Shown: positions 50,673 to 59,865 of the stretch, piece by piece
Layout of the letters: each line of letters opens with the position of its first letter
Numbering within the stretch: the first letter of the stretch is position 1
DNA from: a virus
Length of the DNA: 64,000 nt
IMG/VR virus record: IMGVR_UViG_3300009285_003054
Span: 1 to 64,000 of that record
Direction: 5' to 3' (one strand)
Notes under the pieces: model-generated
The model's database searches: none
Seen by the model: the letters and a program-made list of their open reading frames with translations, nothing else
Told to the model about the DNA's origin: nothing
Position numbers and translations under genes: made by a program

Positions 50673-53225
50673 ATGTTCAAGACATACGACCAGGACAAAT
50701 CCGGGCAACCCCTAGCTGGTCAGCCAGTGTCTGGTCTAGTGCGTACTGGAATTGTACATCATCGTGACTCCACACCTGCGTCCAGACCACCCACATCCCG
50801 TACACCATCTATCCGAACTGCTTCTACATCATCCTCCAGTAGCAGTGGGGGTGGTGGGTACGGGGTAGAGCGCTATAACCCCGCATTTGATCGTCTGGAT
50901 GAGGGGAGTGTAGTAGAAGACTGGATTCCCCGCGATCAACCAGGGATTAACAAGATGCTCCGGATGATCTACCTACGGGATGAGGTAGGTGGTCCGATGG
51001 TAGACATCTACAAAGAGATGGCATGGTCGGACTACGATCTGTTGGGGATGGAAGACAAAGAAATGCTCAGACCGTATGAGGATACGGCACGGTCGATGGA
51101 CTTCCTCTCAGTCCTCCCAGAGGTATCTTCCGAGGATCTGGTAATCGGACGGAGCATCAGCTCACTCCTTTGGGATGATACCAAAGGGATCTTTGTGGGA
51201 ATGGTGCCCCACGACCCTGATTTTTGTCGAATAACACCCATGCCTATCTTTGGGCATGACCCAATGGTTGACTTACGGGCGTCCCCAGGGTGGAAAGCGT
51301 TTGCTGACTCTGATGATGAGCGAGTAGTAGACGTAAGATCCACGCTGCCTCCCCGGATTATGGAGACCCTCTCTAATTCCGGATTCATCCCGTTGGATCC
51401 GATTAACACTGCCTTCATTCGGCGCCGTTGTGGTAGTTACGATCATGTAGGGACCTCAATTTACTCCCGCCTAGTGAACTTCATAGCCATCCAGAAAGCG
51501 TTGTTAGACACTACAGTAGTAAGTCTCAGACGGCGTGCAGCCGGAGTACTCCACATCATTGCCGGAGATGAGAGATGGGAGCCAACGCAAGAAGAACTCT
51601 CTGCTCTAGCAGGGATGTGGATGCAGGCCGAAGAGGACCAGGGTGGTGGGATTGTCGCTACCCGAAGTGGGGTTCAAGCAGATCGGGGGGCATCGGCTCA
51701 AGGGGATGCCTGGAAACTTTCGGACGAGTGGGCTTTTCTCTCCGAGGGGAAGATGCGGGCATTAGGAGTGTCAGACGCATTCTTAAGCGGAGAGAGCACG
51801 TTCTGCGTGGTTGGAAGTACACTGATTCTGACGAAGGATGGGCTGAAACGGATTGATTCCTTGGCTGATCGATCAAACGGGGATCACCAACACCTAAGAG
51901 TTCAAGTACAATCTCGGGATGGGCTTGGCTGGACGAGCCAATGGCACTACAACGGAGAAAAGCCTACTCTGATCTTGCATTTGGATAATGGCGCATCAAT
52001 CGAATGCACCTACAATCACAAAATCCTAACAGCATCTCTGGAGTATGTTGAAGCGGGCGAACTGCTTCCAGGGGACAGCGTACGAACATTTGATGGTGGG
52101 TATGGTTACGCCGTTATTACCCAGGTCATGGACAACGGGATCAAACCGGTTTACGATCTGACCATGGAAAAAGGATTTGAACCTGCGTTTGTGGCCAACG
52201 GGTTGGTCATCCATAACTCGAATATGGAAATGGCTTTGTCAGTTTTTCTGGAACGACTCCGTGGATTCCGTGAACACCTCACCAACCAGTTCATCTACCG
52301 TAGAATCTTTCACACCATCGCGAGGGCACATGGGTTCGTCCGTCCGGAAAAGAATACGCCCCACGGTAGAAGACAAGCTGCACTAATGCCCACCCGAGAG
52401 GCCATGAAAATCGATCCTACTCGGTTGATCGTTCCGGAGTTGCGGTGGCATAAGAGTTTGCACCCGGTGGGGGATGAGTCATACCTTACCATCCTTGATC
52501 GTATGAAAGAGGCTGGCTTACCGGTTACCCTGGAGCATTACGCATCAGCGGGAGGATTCAACCTTCGCCGGGCGATGACCATGCTGGACACTGATGTTAA
52601 GATGCGTGAGAAGCTCAAAGATTGGGTATCCGCCACCGGTGGGGGTGGGATGGGGATGGGTGGCTCCGAAGGAGGATCTGAGGGGGAAGATAGTGACGAA
52701 GGGGGAGGTGGCCCATCCATCTTCGGGAAAGTCCGATACCCATTGTCAGGGATCACCAAACGAAGTGAATTACGCACGGCTGCTCCCAGAGTGGTAGGAG
52801 AAATCCCCATCTGGGATCGCACCAACAAGTTCTGTGGTCTGTCGAAGCGGGAAGCGCAACAGGCGATGGAGAAGGTTATCCCCTGTATCCTCCGGGATGG
52901 GGGGAGACCCCCTACCAAGCAATTACTACTCGCATCTGGTTTGACGGGGCGGAAGGCGTCAGCTTTCCATTACTTACTTACCCGGACAGGACTCACACCT
53001 GAGTATGCAATGCCAGAAAAAGTGCAGATTAGTATTACAGAACACTTGGCCACCCGGACTAATAGGAAGACTGCACTTCAGGAGGTTCAAGCGTTGGCTA
53101 GATGTGCAAAAGCACAATCAACCTCCTCCCGGAAGAGCGACTCATTGGGCAGTCGAATCAGAGGACCTGAATTAACCCAACGTGAGTTTCTCACTGGACA
53201 CATTGAGAAAGAGATTCCGAAATGA
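50673..53225 (+). CDS. Portal protein interrupted by a mini-intein
   Basis: The 850-residue translation contains a 138-residue intein (separate entry), leaving a 712-residue portal. The first 70 residues are Ser/Thr/Pro-rich and flexible. The body has the portal-like YDLLGMEDKEM start and, after the intein, an SNMEMALSVFLERLRGFREHL segment. The joined sequence LSGESTF-SNMEMAL matches the conserved portal clip/stem motif. A Gly/Glu-rich linker is near residue 655. It sits between terminase and protease, as expected. The ribosome site at 50673 is weak. Confidence 0.85.
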   Translation: MFKTYDQDKSGQPLAGQPVSGLVRTGIVHHRDSTPASRPPTSRTPSIRTASTSSSSSSGGGGYGVERYNPAFDRLDEGSVVEDWIPRDQPGINKMLRMIYLRDEVGGPMVDIYKEMAWSDYDLLGMEDKEMLRPYEDTARSMDFLSVLPEVSSEDLVIGRSISSLLWDDTKGIFVGMVPHDPDFCRITPMPIFGHDPMVDLRASPGWKAFADSDDERVVDVRSTLPPRIMETLSNSGFIPLDPINTAFIRRRCGSYDHVGTSIYSRLVNFIAIQKALLDTTVVSLRRRAAGVLHIIAGDERWEPTQEELSALAGMWMQAEEDQGGGIVATRSGVQADRGASAQGDAWKLSDEWAFLSEGKMRALGVSDAFLSGESTFCVVGSTLILTKDGLKRIDSLADRSNGDHQHLRVQVQSRDGLGWTSQWHYNGEKPTLILHLDNGASIECTYNHKILTASLEYVEAGELLPGDSVRTFDGGYGYAVITQVMDNGIKPVYDLTMEKGFEPAFVANGLVIHNSNMEMALSVFLERLRGFREHLTNQFIYRRIFHTIARAHGFVRPEKNTPHGRRQAALMPTREAMKIDPTRLIVPELRWHKSLHPVGDESYLTILDRMKEAGLPVTLEHYASAGGFNLRRAMTMLDTDVKMREKLKDWVSATGGGGMGMGGSEGGSEGEDSDEGGGGPSIFGKVRYPLSGITKRSELRTAAPRVVGEIPIWDRTNKFCGLSKREAQQAMEKVIPCILRDGGRPPTKQLLLASGLTGRKASAFHYLLTRTGLTPEYAMPEKVQISITEHLATRTNRKTALQEVQALARCAKAQSTSSRKSDSLGSRIRGPELTQREFLTGHIEKEIPK
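51804..52217 (+). other. Mini-intein (no homing endonuclease) in the portal gene
   Basis: Splicing block A begins with Cys1 (CVVGSTLILTKDG), block B is SIECTYNHKILT, and blocks F/G are KPVYDLTMEKGFEPAFVANG then LVIHN, followed by Ser+1. All catalytic residues are present (Cys1, block B Thr and His, penultimate His, terminal Asn, Ser+1). At 138 residues there is no room for an endonuclease, so it can splice but not home. It sits in the highly conserved portal motif, typical of inteins. Confidence 0.92.
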
Positions 53226-53258
53226 GTAACCCACTCGATATCGCATACCGAGGAACAC

Positions 53259-54272
53259 ATGATTAGCAAGAGACAGCCACTACAACACCACCAACTCCGA
53301 AGTGCAGTGGCCCAGCGCCTATCCGACGAAACCGGTATATCTGCCGTATCCTCACTCCGATTCCTGGACCAGATGAGTCCTTTCCAGCCGGACTCGCGGT
53401 TTCGGAATACCAATTTGCATCTATTAACCAAAGACTTGGCGCAGTGGTATCGAACAGCCAAGAAAGATCCGGATGAGAAAGACGATGCCCCAAAGGAGAA
53501 ACCTCCGAAGATTGAGGGTAAGGATATTGACAAACTGCTGGATGAGTCCAGTGGTGGCACGGAGGAAAAGAATCCCCCAGAGTTCCTGAAAGAACGGGAA
53601 ACTGACCGACATCCGGAGGAGGTGGAGGGTATCTCCCGTGCAATCGACAAGCTCCGGGCTGCCATCCGCACTACAGACAGGTCAATGTACCTCAAGCTCC
53701 ACTCTGTATTCGGAAGATTGGAGAAGGATCTCTTCCAGTTGGCTGAAGCTTTGAAGGAATCTCCCCACCCCCGTCCTTCGGGGCAGGTAGAGGCAGCACT
53801 GCAACAGAACGTTCGGGACGTTCTAGGGAGAATCACATCCAACGTGGGAGTGCTCCGACAGGCTCTGGCAGAGTATCCGGATGTTGCAGGAGAAGTAACA
53901 CATGTCGTGGACGCGGTCGGACTTTCCGACAACGCTACAGATGATGTCATACCTAAGCAAGATGGGGTATCCGGTAAGTTCAACAACCGGATGCTGGTGC
54001 ATCTCAAGAGCCTCTGGCCCGATGGATCGCAAGCAGAAGATCTTGCTGCCGTTCTGGGAGTAAGCAAGGAGAATGCCATTCAGGCCCTAAGTACCTTCGA
54101 GCAGAAGGGGATGATCCTCTACGTCCCTGATGGCCGCTACTGTCTGTCCCCACGGGGATACACCATGATGCAACGCTTCAATGTAATCGCTCGGATGTGT
54201 ATTCAAGCAGAATCGAATAGAAGGACCAGTGCCGTTGGGTCATTGAAATCCCGAACGTTCAAAAGGACGTGA
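53259..54272 (+). CDS. Hypothetical structural-operon protein with winged-helix end
   Basis: The protein has 337 residues, with GAGGAA before the ATG. Residues 65-125 are highly charged and probably disordered. The middle is helical (ISRAIDKLRAAIRTTDRS). The last 100 residues resemble a winged helix (SQAEDLAAVLGVSKENAIQAL, EQKGMILYVPDGRYCLSPRG). It lies between portal and protease. It may be a portal-associated or scaffold-type factor, but this is unproven. Confidence 0.65.
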   Translation: MISKRQPLQHHQLRSAVAQRLSDETGISAVSSLRFLDQMSPFQPDSRFRNTNLHLLTKDLAQWYRTAKKDPDEKDDAPKEKPPKIEGKDIDKLLDESSGGTEEKNPPEFLKERETDRHPEEVEGISRAIDKLRAAIRTTDRSMYLKLHSVFGRLEKDLFQLAEALKESPHPRPSGQVEAALQQNVRDVLGRITSNVGVLRQALAEYPDVAGEVTHVVDAVGLSDNATDDVIPKQDGVSGKFNNRMLVHLKSLWPDGSQAEDLAAVLGVSKENAIQALSTFEQKGMILYVPDGRYCLSPRGYTMMQRFNVIARMCIQAESNRRTSAVGSLKSRTFKRT

Positions 54273-54275
54273 GCT

Positions 54276-55208
54276 ATGTCTCTCATAGTCAGAACCAACT
54301 ATCTCCGCACTGGTGAAGTTCTCTCCCTTAACCACCGTGGGAGGACCTTAGACTCCGAGCGGATGTTCATCACCGCCCGTGCGGAGCCTACTCCCTGGGA
54401 TCCCGGTGTCATCCTCCAAGGGCATAAAACCGTGGAGAGTTACCTCTCTACTCCGGGTGCATTGGAGCGGACTGCATCTTCGATGGGGAAGAAGAGTGGA
54501 TTCACCCCGCACATGATTCTTGCTACTCGGTCGATCAGGGGTGGTATTGATCGACAGAAGATTGATCTCTCTTTCCTCCCCGATGCGGCACGGGCGTATC
54601 AGATCTCTGCGGATCCACGGGACTACGTCTTTGTCTCACTCCCTATTGTGACTGCGGGGATTCCGAATCGCAATATGGATTCGTTCACCCACAAAGAGCT
54701 GACTCGTTTCTCTCCGATTCTGGGGCGGGTGGTGTACAAGAGTTTTTTAGCAAAACCGTGCCACAAGGATCATCAGAATTCCGATCCGACCAAAGCCAAA
54801 GGTATCCATCTGGACGCTACCTTCCGAAAGTATCACGTCCAACCGGGAGCTCTAGGGTACGACGCTCAAACCGATCCGGTAGATCTCTGGAAGGTCCGCA
54901 TTCTCACAGGGTGGTGTCGGCAGAAGGATCCTCAACTGGTGCAGGCTATCATTCGGAGAGAGCGTACTGGCTATTCGATGGGTGCGTTAATCGACTACGC
55001 GCTCTGTTCAATTTGTGGGAATGTAACCACCCCGAAGCCTTGCAGTCATGTAGCCGCCGGAAAGGGTAAGGTGCTCCGTGGAGCACTGGTGTATGACCGG
55101 GTATACGGTGTCAATTACGTCGAAACATCTAACTTAGGCGAGGAGCCGGCTGACCCAGATGCTTGGGAAGAGGATGCTATCTGGTCGGTAGGAAGGGAAG
55201 CAGCATGA
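54276..55208 (+). CDS. Capsid maturation (prohead) protease
   Basis: This 310-residue protein matches the phage head protease group: DYVFVSLPIVTAGIPNRN, then a CHKDHQ His motif, KGIHLDATF, and the Ser motif RTGYSMGALI, followed by CSICGN and CSHV which could hold a zinc. It would cleave scaffold and capsid proteins during head maturation. The position directly before the acidic scaffold-like and capsid genes agrees. Confidence 0.8.
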   Translation: MSLIVRTNYLRTGEVLSLNHRGRTLDSERMFITARAEPTPWDPGVILQGHKTVESYLSTPGALERTASSMGKKSGFTPHMILATRSIRGGIDRQKIDLSFLPDAARAYQISADPRDYVFVSLPIVTAGIPNRNMDSFTHKELTRFSPILGRVVYKSFLAKPCHKDHQNSDPTKAKGIHLDATFRKYHVQPGALGYDAQTDPVDLWKVRILTGWCRQKDPQLVQAIIRRERTGYSMGALIDYALCSICGNVTTPKPCSHVAAGKGKVLRGALVYDRVYGVNYVETSNLGEEPADPDAWEEDAIWSVGREAA

Positions 55209-55768
55209 ACATCATCGCACAGACAGTACTTCGATTGGCTGCAGCTGCAGCTTCATCCCACGGAAATAAAAAACCTAAAAAGAGCCCCTTTGACAAGTCA
55301 ATCGAAGGGAAGAAGTTCAAGAATCCCAAGTCCGGTAGGATGGTGAAGTTTGAGTCTCTTCCCTCAGAAGAGCAGAAGAAGATTCGAGCCGTATACTCAA
55401 AGCATTACAAAGCTTCGGGTGGATCTCACCCGATTGCGAAGAAGTTGTTCGATGGTTGGCACAACCAAGACCCGGTGCAACAACATCCCAAAGTAGGTGC
55501 GTGGCCGGTAACAAAGGGGGGTAAGTATGATGACGACGGGTTTGGTAACACACTTAGAACATTCTCAACTAGCCGTGGTATGTACAGCATCGTCCAAGGG
55601 ACTGGACATGAACTTTTCTTTCACCCCAAAGGTGCTGAGACTAGGATGTTTCTTAGCACAATCAATGGTATGAATCACGCCCGTAAGCTTGCAGGCAAAC
55701 ATTACGATATGTTAGAGAAACAAAAGAATAGATATATGTTAGATGACCAAAAAAAGAAACCCGATTGA
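55205..55768 (+). CDS. Hypothetical protein (187 aa) coupled to the protease
   Basis: The ATG at 55205 overlaps the protease stop (ATGA). The start is Ala-rich (LRLAAAAASSHGNKK) and the rest is basic, with GFGNTLRTFSTSRGMYSIV in the middle. No family is recognised. It may be a small head protein processed by the protease. Confidence 0.6.
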   Translation: MNIIAQTVLRLAAAAASSHGNKKPKKSPFDKSIEGKKFKNPKSGRMVKFESLPSEEQKKIRAVYSKHYKASGGSHPIAKKLFDGWHNQDPVQQHPKVGAWPVTKGGKYDDDGFGNTLRTFSTSRGMYSIVQGTGHELFFHPKGAETRMFLSTINGMNHARKLAGKHYDMLEKQKNRYMLDDQKKKPD

Positions 55769-55873
55769 GTCTTATTAACTCCTCGGGCCGTGCATCAGTC
55801 TCTCATCTAGCCTCTCGTAATCGATTCTGCATGGCTACATCAGCCTCTCGAACACTAACTTATAGGAACCGTT

Positions 55874-58375
55874 ATGGCAAAGACTCAAGTCGGAAAGAAA
55901 ACCCTGAAGGAACGTCTAGCAGAACAGGAACGACGCAATACCAATCTCCGAACCGCAGATGTCGATCCGGATACCACAGAGGATGATCCATCAACGGATG
56001 ACGATGATGACGAAGACGAGGGAGGTACCACCACAGGAGAGGGCTTCGACGACAGCGCCCCTCTAGATGACCCCGGAGACGAATCCCCAGATGATGATGA
56101 TGACGAGGGTGAAGATCTGGATGCCTTCGACCTGGATGACATGGGTGGCGCAAACACCGATGACGGGTCGGATGATGATGAGGGTGATGACGCAGACGCA
56201 TCCGATCTGGAGATCACCCACGACGATGACTCCGGAGACATGGACATCCACCACGAAGGTGGCGATGATGATGACGAAGAGGGTGATGATACCTCGGCGG
56301 ATCTCAATGATGACGATGACCTCCCTGGCGGAGATGACGATCTTGACGAAGAGTGCGACGACACAGACGCATCCGATCTGGAAATCACGCATGATGAAGA
56401 GACCGGAGATATGGACATCCACCACGAAGGGGATGATGACGAGGGTGATGACGCCAAAGCCTGGGTGGACACCAACATTGTGGCCGGTATGCTGACAGCT
56501 CATCTTCGTGACAATACCCCGAAGACCCAGGAAGCGGCAGTAACAGTCCTGCGGGAAGCCCACCTTCCGGGTGGAGCCGAGGTGGTGAAGTCTCTCTCCA
56601 CCCGGCAGTTTGCAAAGTTGGACTCCCTGCTGGCGCCTGTGTACTCTTCCGGCAGTCAGGCACTGCGGGATGTCCGAGCGGCGCAGTCCAGGATGAAGAC
56701 TATTCAGCAGCGGGCTGCTGCTGCTGGAGACCCTGACCGGGCGGCCAAGATCGAGAAGCAGTTCCAAACGGCGATCCAGGCCGATCTGGAAGAGGTGGAT
56801 TATCGCTTTGATGCACCATCCTGGCTGACCTTCCGTGCAGCCGCATGGGTTCAAGCAGAGATGGAGATCCAGGCCGATGGGGAAGGCGACGATACAGGGG
56901 TCAATGACGGCTCTGGGGATGACCTTGACGATGACGATGATGACGATGATGACGACGACATGCCACCGGATGCAGGAGTGGATACCACCGCTTCCAGCAG
57001 TGCCATTCTGGCCAGTGTCACCGATCAGTTGGTACAGAGCAAGTTCACCAGGAAAGCAGCCAAGATCCTGGTGAATGCATCGACGGCAGATGCCCTGGAG
57101 GCGGCTCGCGTGGTAAGTCGATTGGTCCGCTCCGGAAAAGCTGGCATAGCTGCACAGATGGTGGCTGAGCTACGGCAGGCCGGGTACAACGTTGACCCGG
57201 ATGTCAAGCCTACAGTCATGGATCCCTCCCAGCCCATTACCCCCGGAGCACCCAACCGCATGATGGGGCCTCCGCCGGATTCCGGATCTTCCTACGGCAT
57301 GAGCGAAGAGGATGCCAACAAGGTCTGCACCACCCTGGGGTGTTCAAAGGAAGCCTTGGCATGGGTAGCCAAGCCACCGAAGAACATGACTAGTCCCAAC
57401 GCCCGATGGTCATGCTATACTGAGATGTGTGGTGAGGGACCCACCAAGGATATGTCAGTGGACGAGGTGAAAGCCTACCTGTCCAAGAAGGCTATCGCCG
57501 TGCATGCGGTGTACTTGGCTGACTTGGACGCCCTCCGCCAGGCCAATGTTGGGAAAGATGATATCTCGATGGAGCTTTGGGATGCCCAGGGGCAGGATCC
57601 TTACTGGAACATCACGGTGGGTGGAGATCCAGTTGGGCGAATCCGCCTGTCCCGTCAAGCCAATCCTGATATCATCCGCAACGTCTTCACATCAGAGACT
57701 TACGCAGATGGCTTCCGGCAAGCTTGCGCTGACTACGGACCCATTCCTGCGCTTGAGACAGTGCGGGCTGATGTGTTCGCAACCACATTCAATGAATCCG
57801 ATGTGGCCATGCGCGCACAGGAACGGGTTGCCGGGGTGGCTGACAAGATGATGGATGAGCGGGTCAACCGCAGGGTCCATGATCTCATCGACCTGGCATT
57901 GCTGGCCAACACAGAGTTTGAGCGCAATATCTCGAAGGTACCCAACCCCCTGAAGTGGTCGTTACATGAGCGACTGGCTGCAGCAGGGGTAGTCAATCCG
58001 ATCGCCGTGTACGAGGACGCACTGTCATTCCAGATCGAAGCAGGTGTGAATGACAAAGACGAGCCGGTCTACGAACCAGTCCTGGGCACATACCTCAAGC
58101 TGGTATTTGCTCGCGCCGAAGAGCTGTCCAAGATGCCACCGGAGGCACTTCAGTTCATTGCTCGAGAAATCATTCAGCACCCTGTGGAAATACGCACAGC
58201 GTCTATACTTCCGGAATCATCTGAAACCCTCCGGGAACGACTGGCCAGAGTAAGTATCCCTGTCGTCGGAATGGGCTTCGGGGAAGATCCAGGGGTACAT
58301 CCCAGCAACTCGGGAGTGAACGCAGATGTCCTGCGCGAAGCTCTACGGCATGCCCGAACCCGTAACCGTGGATAA
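55874..58375 (+). CDS. Large acidic protein, probable scaffold or head-core protein
   Basis: The protein has 833 residues. Residues 25-195 are dominated by Asp and Glu, with two copies of a (D/T)DASDLEITHD...GDMDIHHEG unit. After a helical region around 195-300 and a second short Asp-rich run near 355, a folded part follows (SEEDANKVCTTLGCSKEALAW, NVFTSETYADGFRQACADYGP). The lack of enzyme motifs, the acidity and the place between protease and capsid genes fit a head-core scaffold. That is inference from position. Confidence 0.65.
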   Translation: MAKTQVGKKTLKERLAEQERRNTNLRTADVDPDTTEDDPSTDDDDDEDEGGTTTGEGFDDSAPLDDPGDESPDDDDDEGEDLDAFDLDDMGGANTDDGSDDDEGDDADASDLEITHDDDSGDMDIHHEGGDDDDEEGDDTSADLNDDDDLPGGDDDLDEECDDTDASDLEITHDEETGDMDIHHEGDDDEGDDAKAWVDTNIVAGMLTAHLRDNTPKTQEAAVTVLREAHLPGGAEVVKSLSTRQFAKLDSLLAPVYSSGSQALRDVRAAQSRMKTIQQRAAAAGDPDRAAKIEKQFQTAIQADLEEVDYRFDAPSWLTFRAAAWVQAEMEIQADGEGDDTGVNDGSGDDLDDDDDDDDDDDMPPDAGVDTTASSSAILASVTDQLVQSKFTRKAAKILVNASTADALEAARVVSRLVRSGKAGIAAQMVAELRQAGYNVDPDVKPTVMDPSQPITPGAPNRMMGPPPDSGSSYGMSEEDANKVCTTLGCSKEALAWVAKPPKNMTSPNARWSCYTEMCGEGPTKDMSVDEVKAYLSKKAIAVHAVYLADLDALRQANVGKDDISMELWDAQGQDPYWNITVGGDPVGRIRLSRQANPDIIRNVFTSETYADGFRQACADYGPIPALETVRADVFATTFNESDVAMRAQERVAGVADKMMDERVNRRVHDLIDLALLANTEFERNISKVPNPLKWSLHERLAAAGVVNPIAVYEDALSFQIEAGVNDKDEPVYEPVLGTYLKLVFARAEELSKMPPEALQFIAREIIQHPVEIRTASILPESSETLRERLARVSIPVVGMGFGEDPGVHPSNSGVNADVLREALRHARTRNRG
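56189..56450 (+). repeat. Internal duplication in the acidic protein
   Basis: A unit of about 75-80 bp with GACGCATCCGATCTGG near its start is present at about 56194 and again at about 56366. The copies differ mostly at third codon positions. They encode the duplicated acidic segment and indicate an old in-frame duplication. Confidence 0.75.
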
Positions 58376-58409
58376 TCTCTAGCTTTGGTAGTTTTTGCTT
58401 GCTAACACA

Positions 58410-58444
58410 GCCTGATGACTGACTAACGCCAGTCATCAGGCTTT
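58410..58444 (+). terminator. Strong hairpin between scaffold-like and downstream genes
   Basis: A perfect 12-bp stem (GCCTGATGACTG 58410-58421 / CAGTCATCAGGC 58430-58441) with an 8-base loop is followed by TTT. The U-tract is short, so termination may be partial. It could also protect RNA ends for the downstream gene. Confidence 0.7.
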
Positions 58445-58481
58445 ACACAGATGCTTCACACAGAAAGAAGAGGGAAACGAT

Positions 58482-59234
58482 ATGGCTATTGACACCAAGT
58501 ATACGATGGGCTCGTATGAGTACGAACGACCCCGTGCATCCACCGCATCTTTCACCGAGGAGGGGATGTTGGCGGTGCGCTCGATGAACGCTATCACAGG
58601 AGAAGAGGAAGCCACCCACTGCACCGTGGCTGGCAGCTTGATTCCTCTCGGATTCACCAAGCTGGACACAATCTCCCCGGCGGCTGTGGAAGTGATTCAG
58701 GAAGATGGTCTCGAAGTCCCGGCGTCCGCCGATTCTGACGGAGATTACCACGTCACACTGAACTACGATGCGGTGACCAGTGCATTGAACGCCAATGGTG
58801 ACGTAGCTGTGTACAACGTTACCGGGAGCGCGTGGCTGACACTGGGGGCCGCCATTGCAGACGGCACGTTCACTCTCAGTGACGGTGCCAACGGTATCCT
58901 GGAGTTCCACAGCGCCCAAGCGGGCATTGTGATCAACGTTGTCTACCGCCGAACACTGTCAGCCCATGATCGGGACATGAAGTATCAGCAACGCCATGTC
59001 AATGCCGGGGCCCAAGACCTCCTGGATGTGGTGGGGATCATCGCAGGTGAAGGACAGATCTACACCGATCAGTACGATGTTCACGTCGGAAACTGGACCA
59101 CAGGAACTCTCACCACTGGACCACTCGGAACCCTGACCATGGGTGGTGGTGGAACCGATGTGTCTTCCTGGATGCGCGTGATCAAGACCCCAAGCGCCGA
59201 CAACCCCAAGTTGGGCATCGCTTTCCGCCTCTGA
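58482..59234 (+). CDS. Probable capsid decoration or virion protein
   Basis: The protein has 250 residues with a good ribosome site and clean codon pattern. It is beta-rich and poor in Cys (GDYHVTLNYDAV, GDVAVYNVTGSAWLTLG), and ends in a Gly/Thr-rich beta segment. It lies between the scaffold-like and major capsid genes and behind a strong hairpin, the usual place for a head decoration protein. No specific family is identified. Confidence 0.6.
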   Translation: MAIDTKYTMGSYEYERPRASTASFTEEGMLAVRSMNAITGEEEATHCTVAGSLIPLGFTKLDTISPAAVEVIQEDGLEVPASADSDGDYHVTLNYDAVTSALNANGDVAVYNVTGSAWLTLGAAIADGTFTLSDGANGILEFHSAQAGIVINVVYRRTLSAHDRDMKYQQRHVNAGAQDLLDVVGIIAGEGQIYTDQYDVHVGNWTTGTLTTGPLGTLTMGGGGTDVSSWMRVIKTPSADNPKLGIAFRL

Positions 59235-59303
59235 TAACCGCTGCTAGAGCAGATAATCAGAGGAAGCATTACTAACCCACCCCAACCATGGGGAAGGCAA
59301 CAC

Positions 59304-59825
59304 ATGAGTCTCTCCGGTATTGTAGGCATTCTGATCACAGCACAACGCAGTCTCTTGCGTGAAGGTCGGAACCAAGATGCAACACATCTTGGTTCCACCG
59401 TAGCGCACTTGCTGGATCACGCCCTGGAACATCCAGAGGTGGCATCTCTGCCGGGGGAGAATCCCGATCCAACAGTAGCCAGCGTGTACGAGTTGGCGCA
59501 ACACCCTGCAGTCTCTCTTGCCGTGCGGACGGCAGGGTCGGGTAATCGCCCGACCAAAGCCCAATGGAGGCAAATCCGCCGTGAGATCAATATGCACCCA
59601 CCACGAATGAAGCGGTGGCTCTGCTGCTCCAAACCTGAGAAGCGGAAAACACGGAAAGGTACGGTAGTCTGGGGTGCGGTATGCAAATATCGAACATCCA
59701 GCGGCAAAGCCAAAGGCACATTGATGGGGTCGTGGGTGACACTCTCCCGTAATGGAAATGTGAAACCCCGTGAGGTTAGCATCAATGGGAAGCGTATGAA
59801 GTTTTGTACCGGGGCCATGAAGTAA
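59304..59825 (+). CDS. Hypothetical protein (173 aa)
   Basis: The N-terminal 80 residues are helical (GIVGILITAQRSLLREG). The C-terminal part is basic, with CCSKPEKRK and VCKYRTSSGKAKG. No family is seen. It lies 40 bases before the major capsid gene. Confidence 0.6.
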   Translation: MSLSGIVGILITAQRSLLREGRNQDATHLGSTVAHLLDHALEHPEVASLPGENPDPTVASVYELAQHPAVSLAVRTAGSGNRPTKAQWRQIRREINMHPPRMKRWLCCSKPEKRKTRKGTVVWGAVCKYRTSSGKAKGTLMGSWVTLSRNGNVKPREVSINGKRMKFCTGAMK

Positions 59826-59865
59826 GACCTTCTCGAGAAATCACCGACAAAAAAGAGAGGTATGT

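Noticed and set aside
55885-56854. Long minus-strand and plus-strand frames opposite or within the acidic protein gene
   Set aside because: They are by-products of GAT/GAC-rich codons (Ser-, His- or Met/Thr-rich translations) and have no starts of their own.
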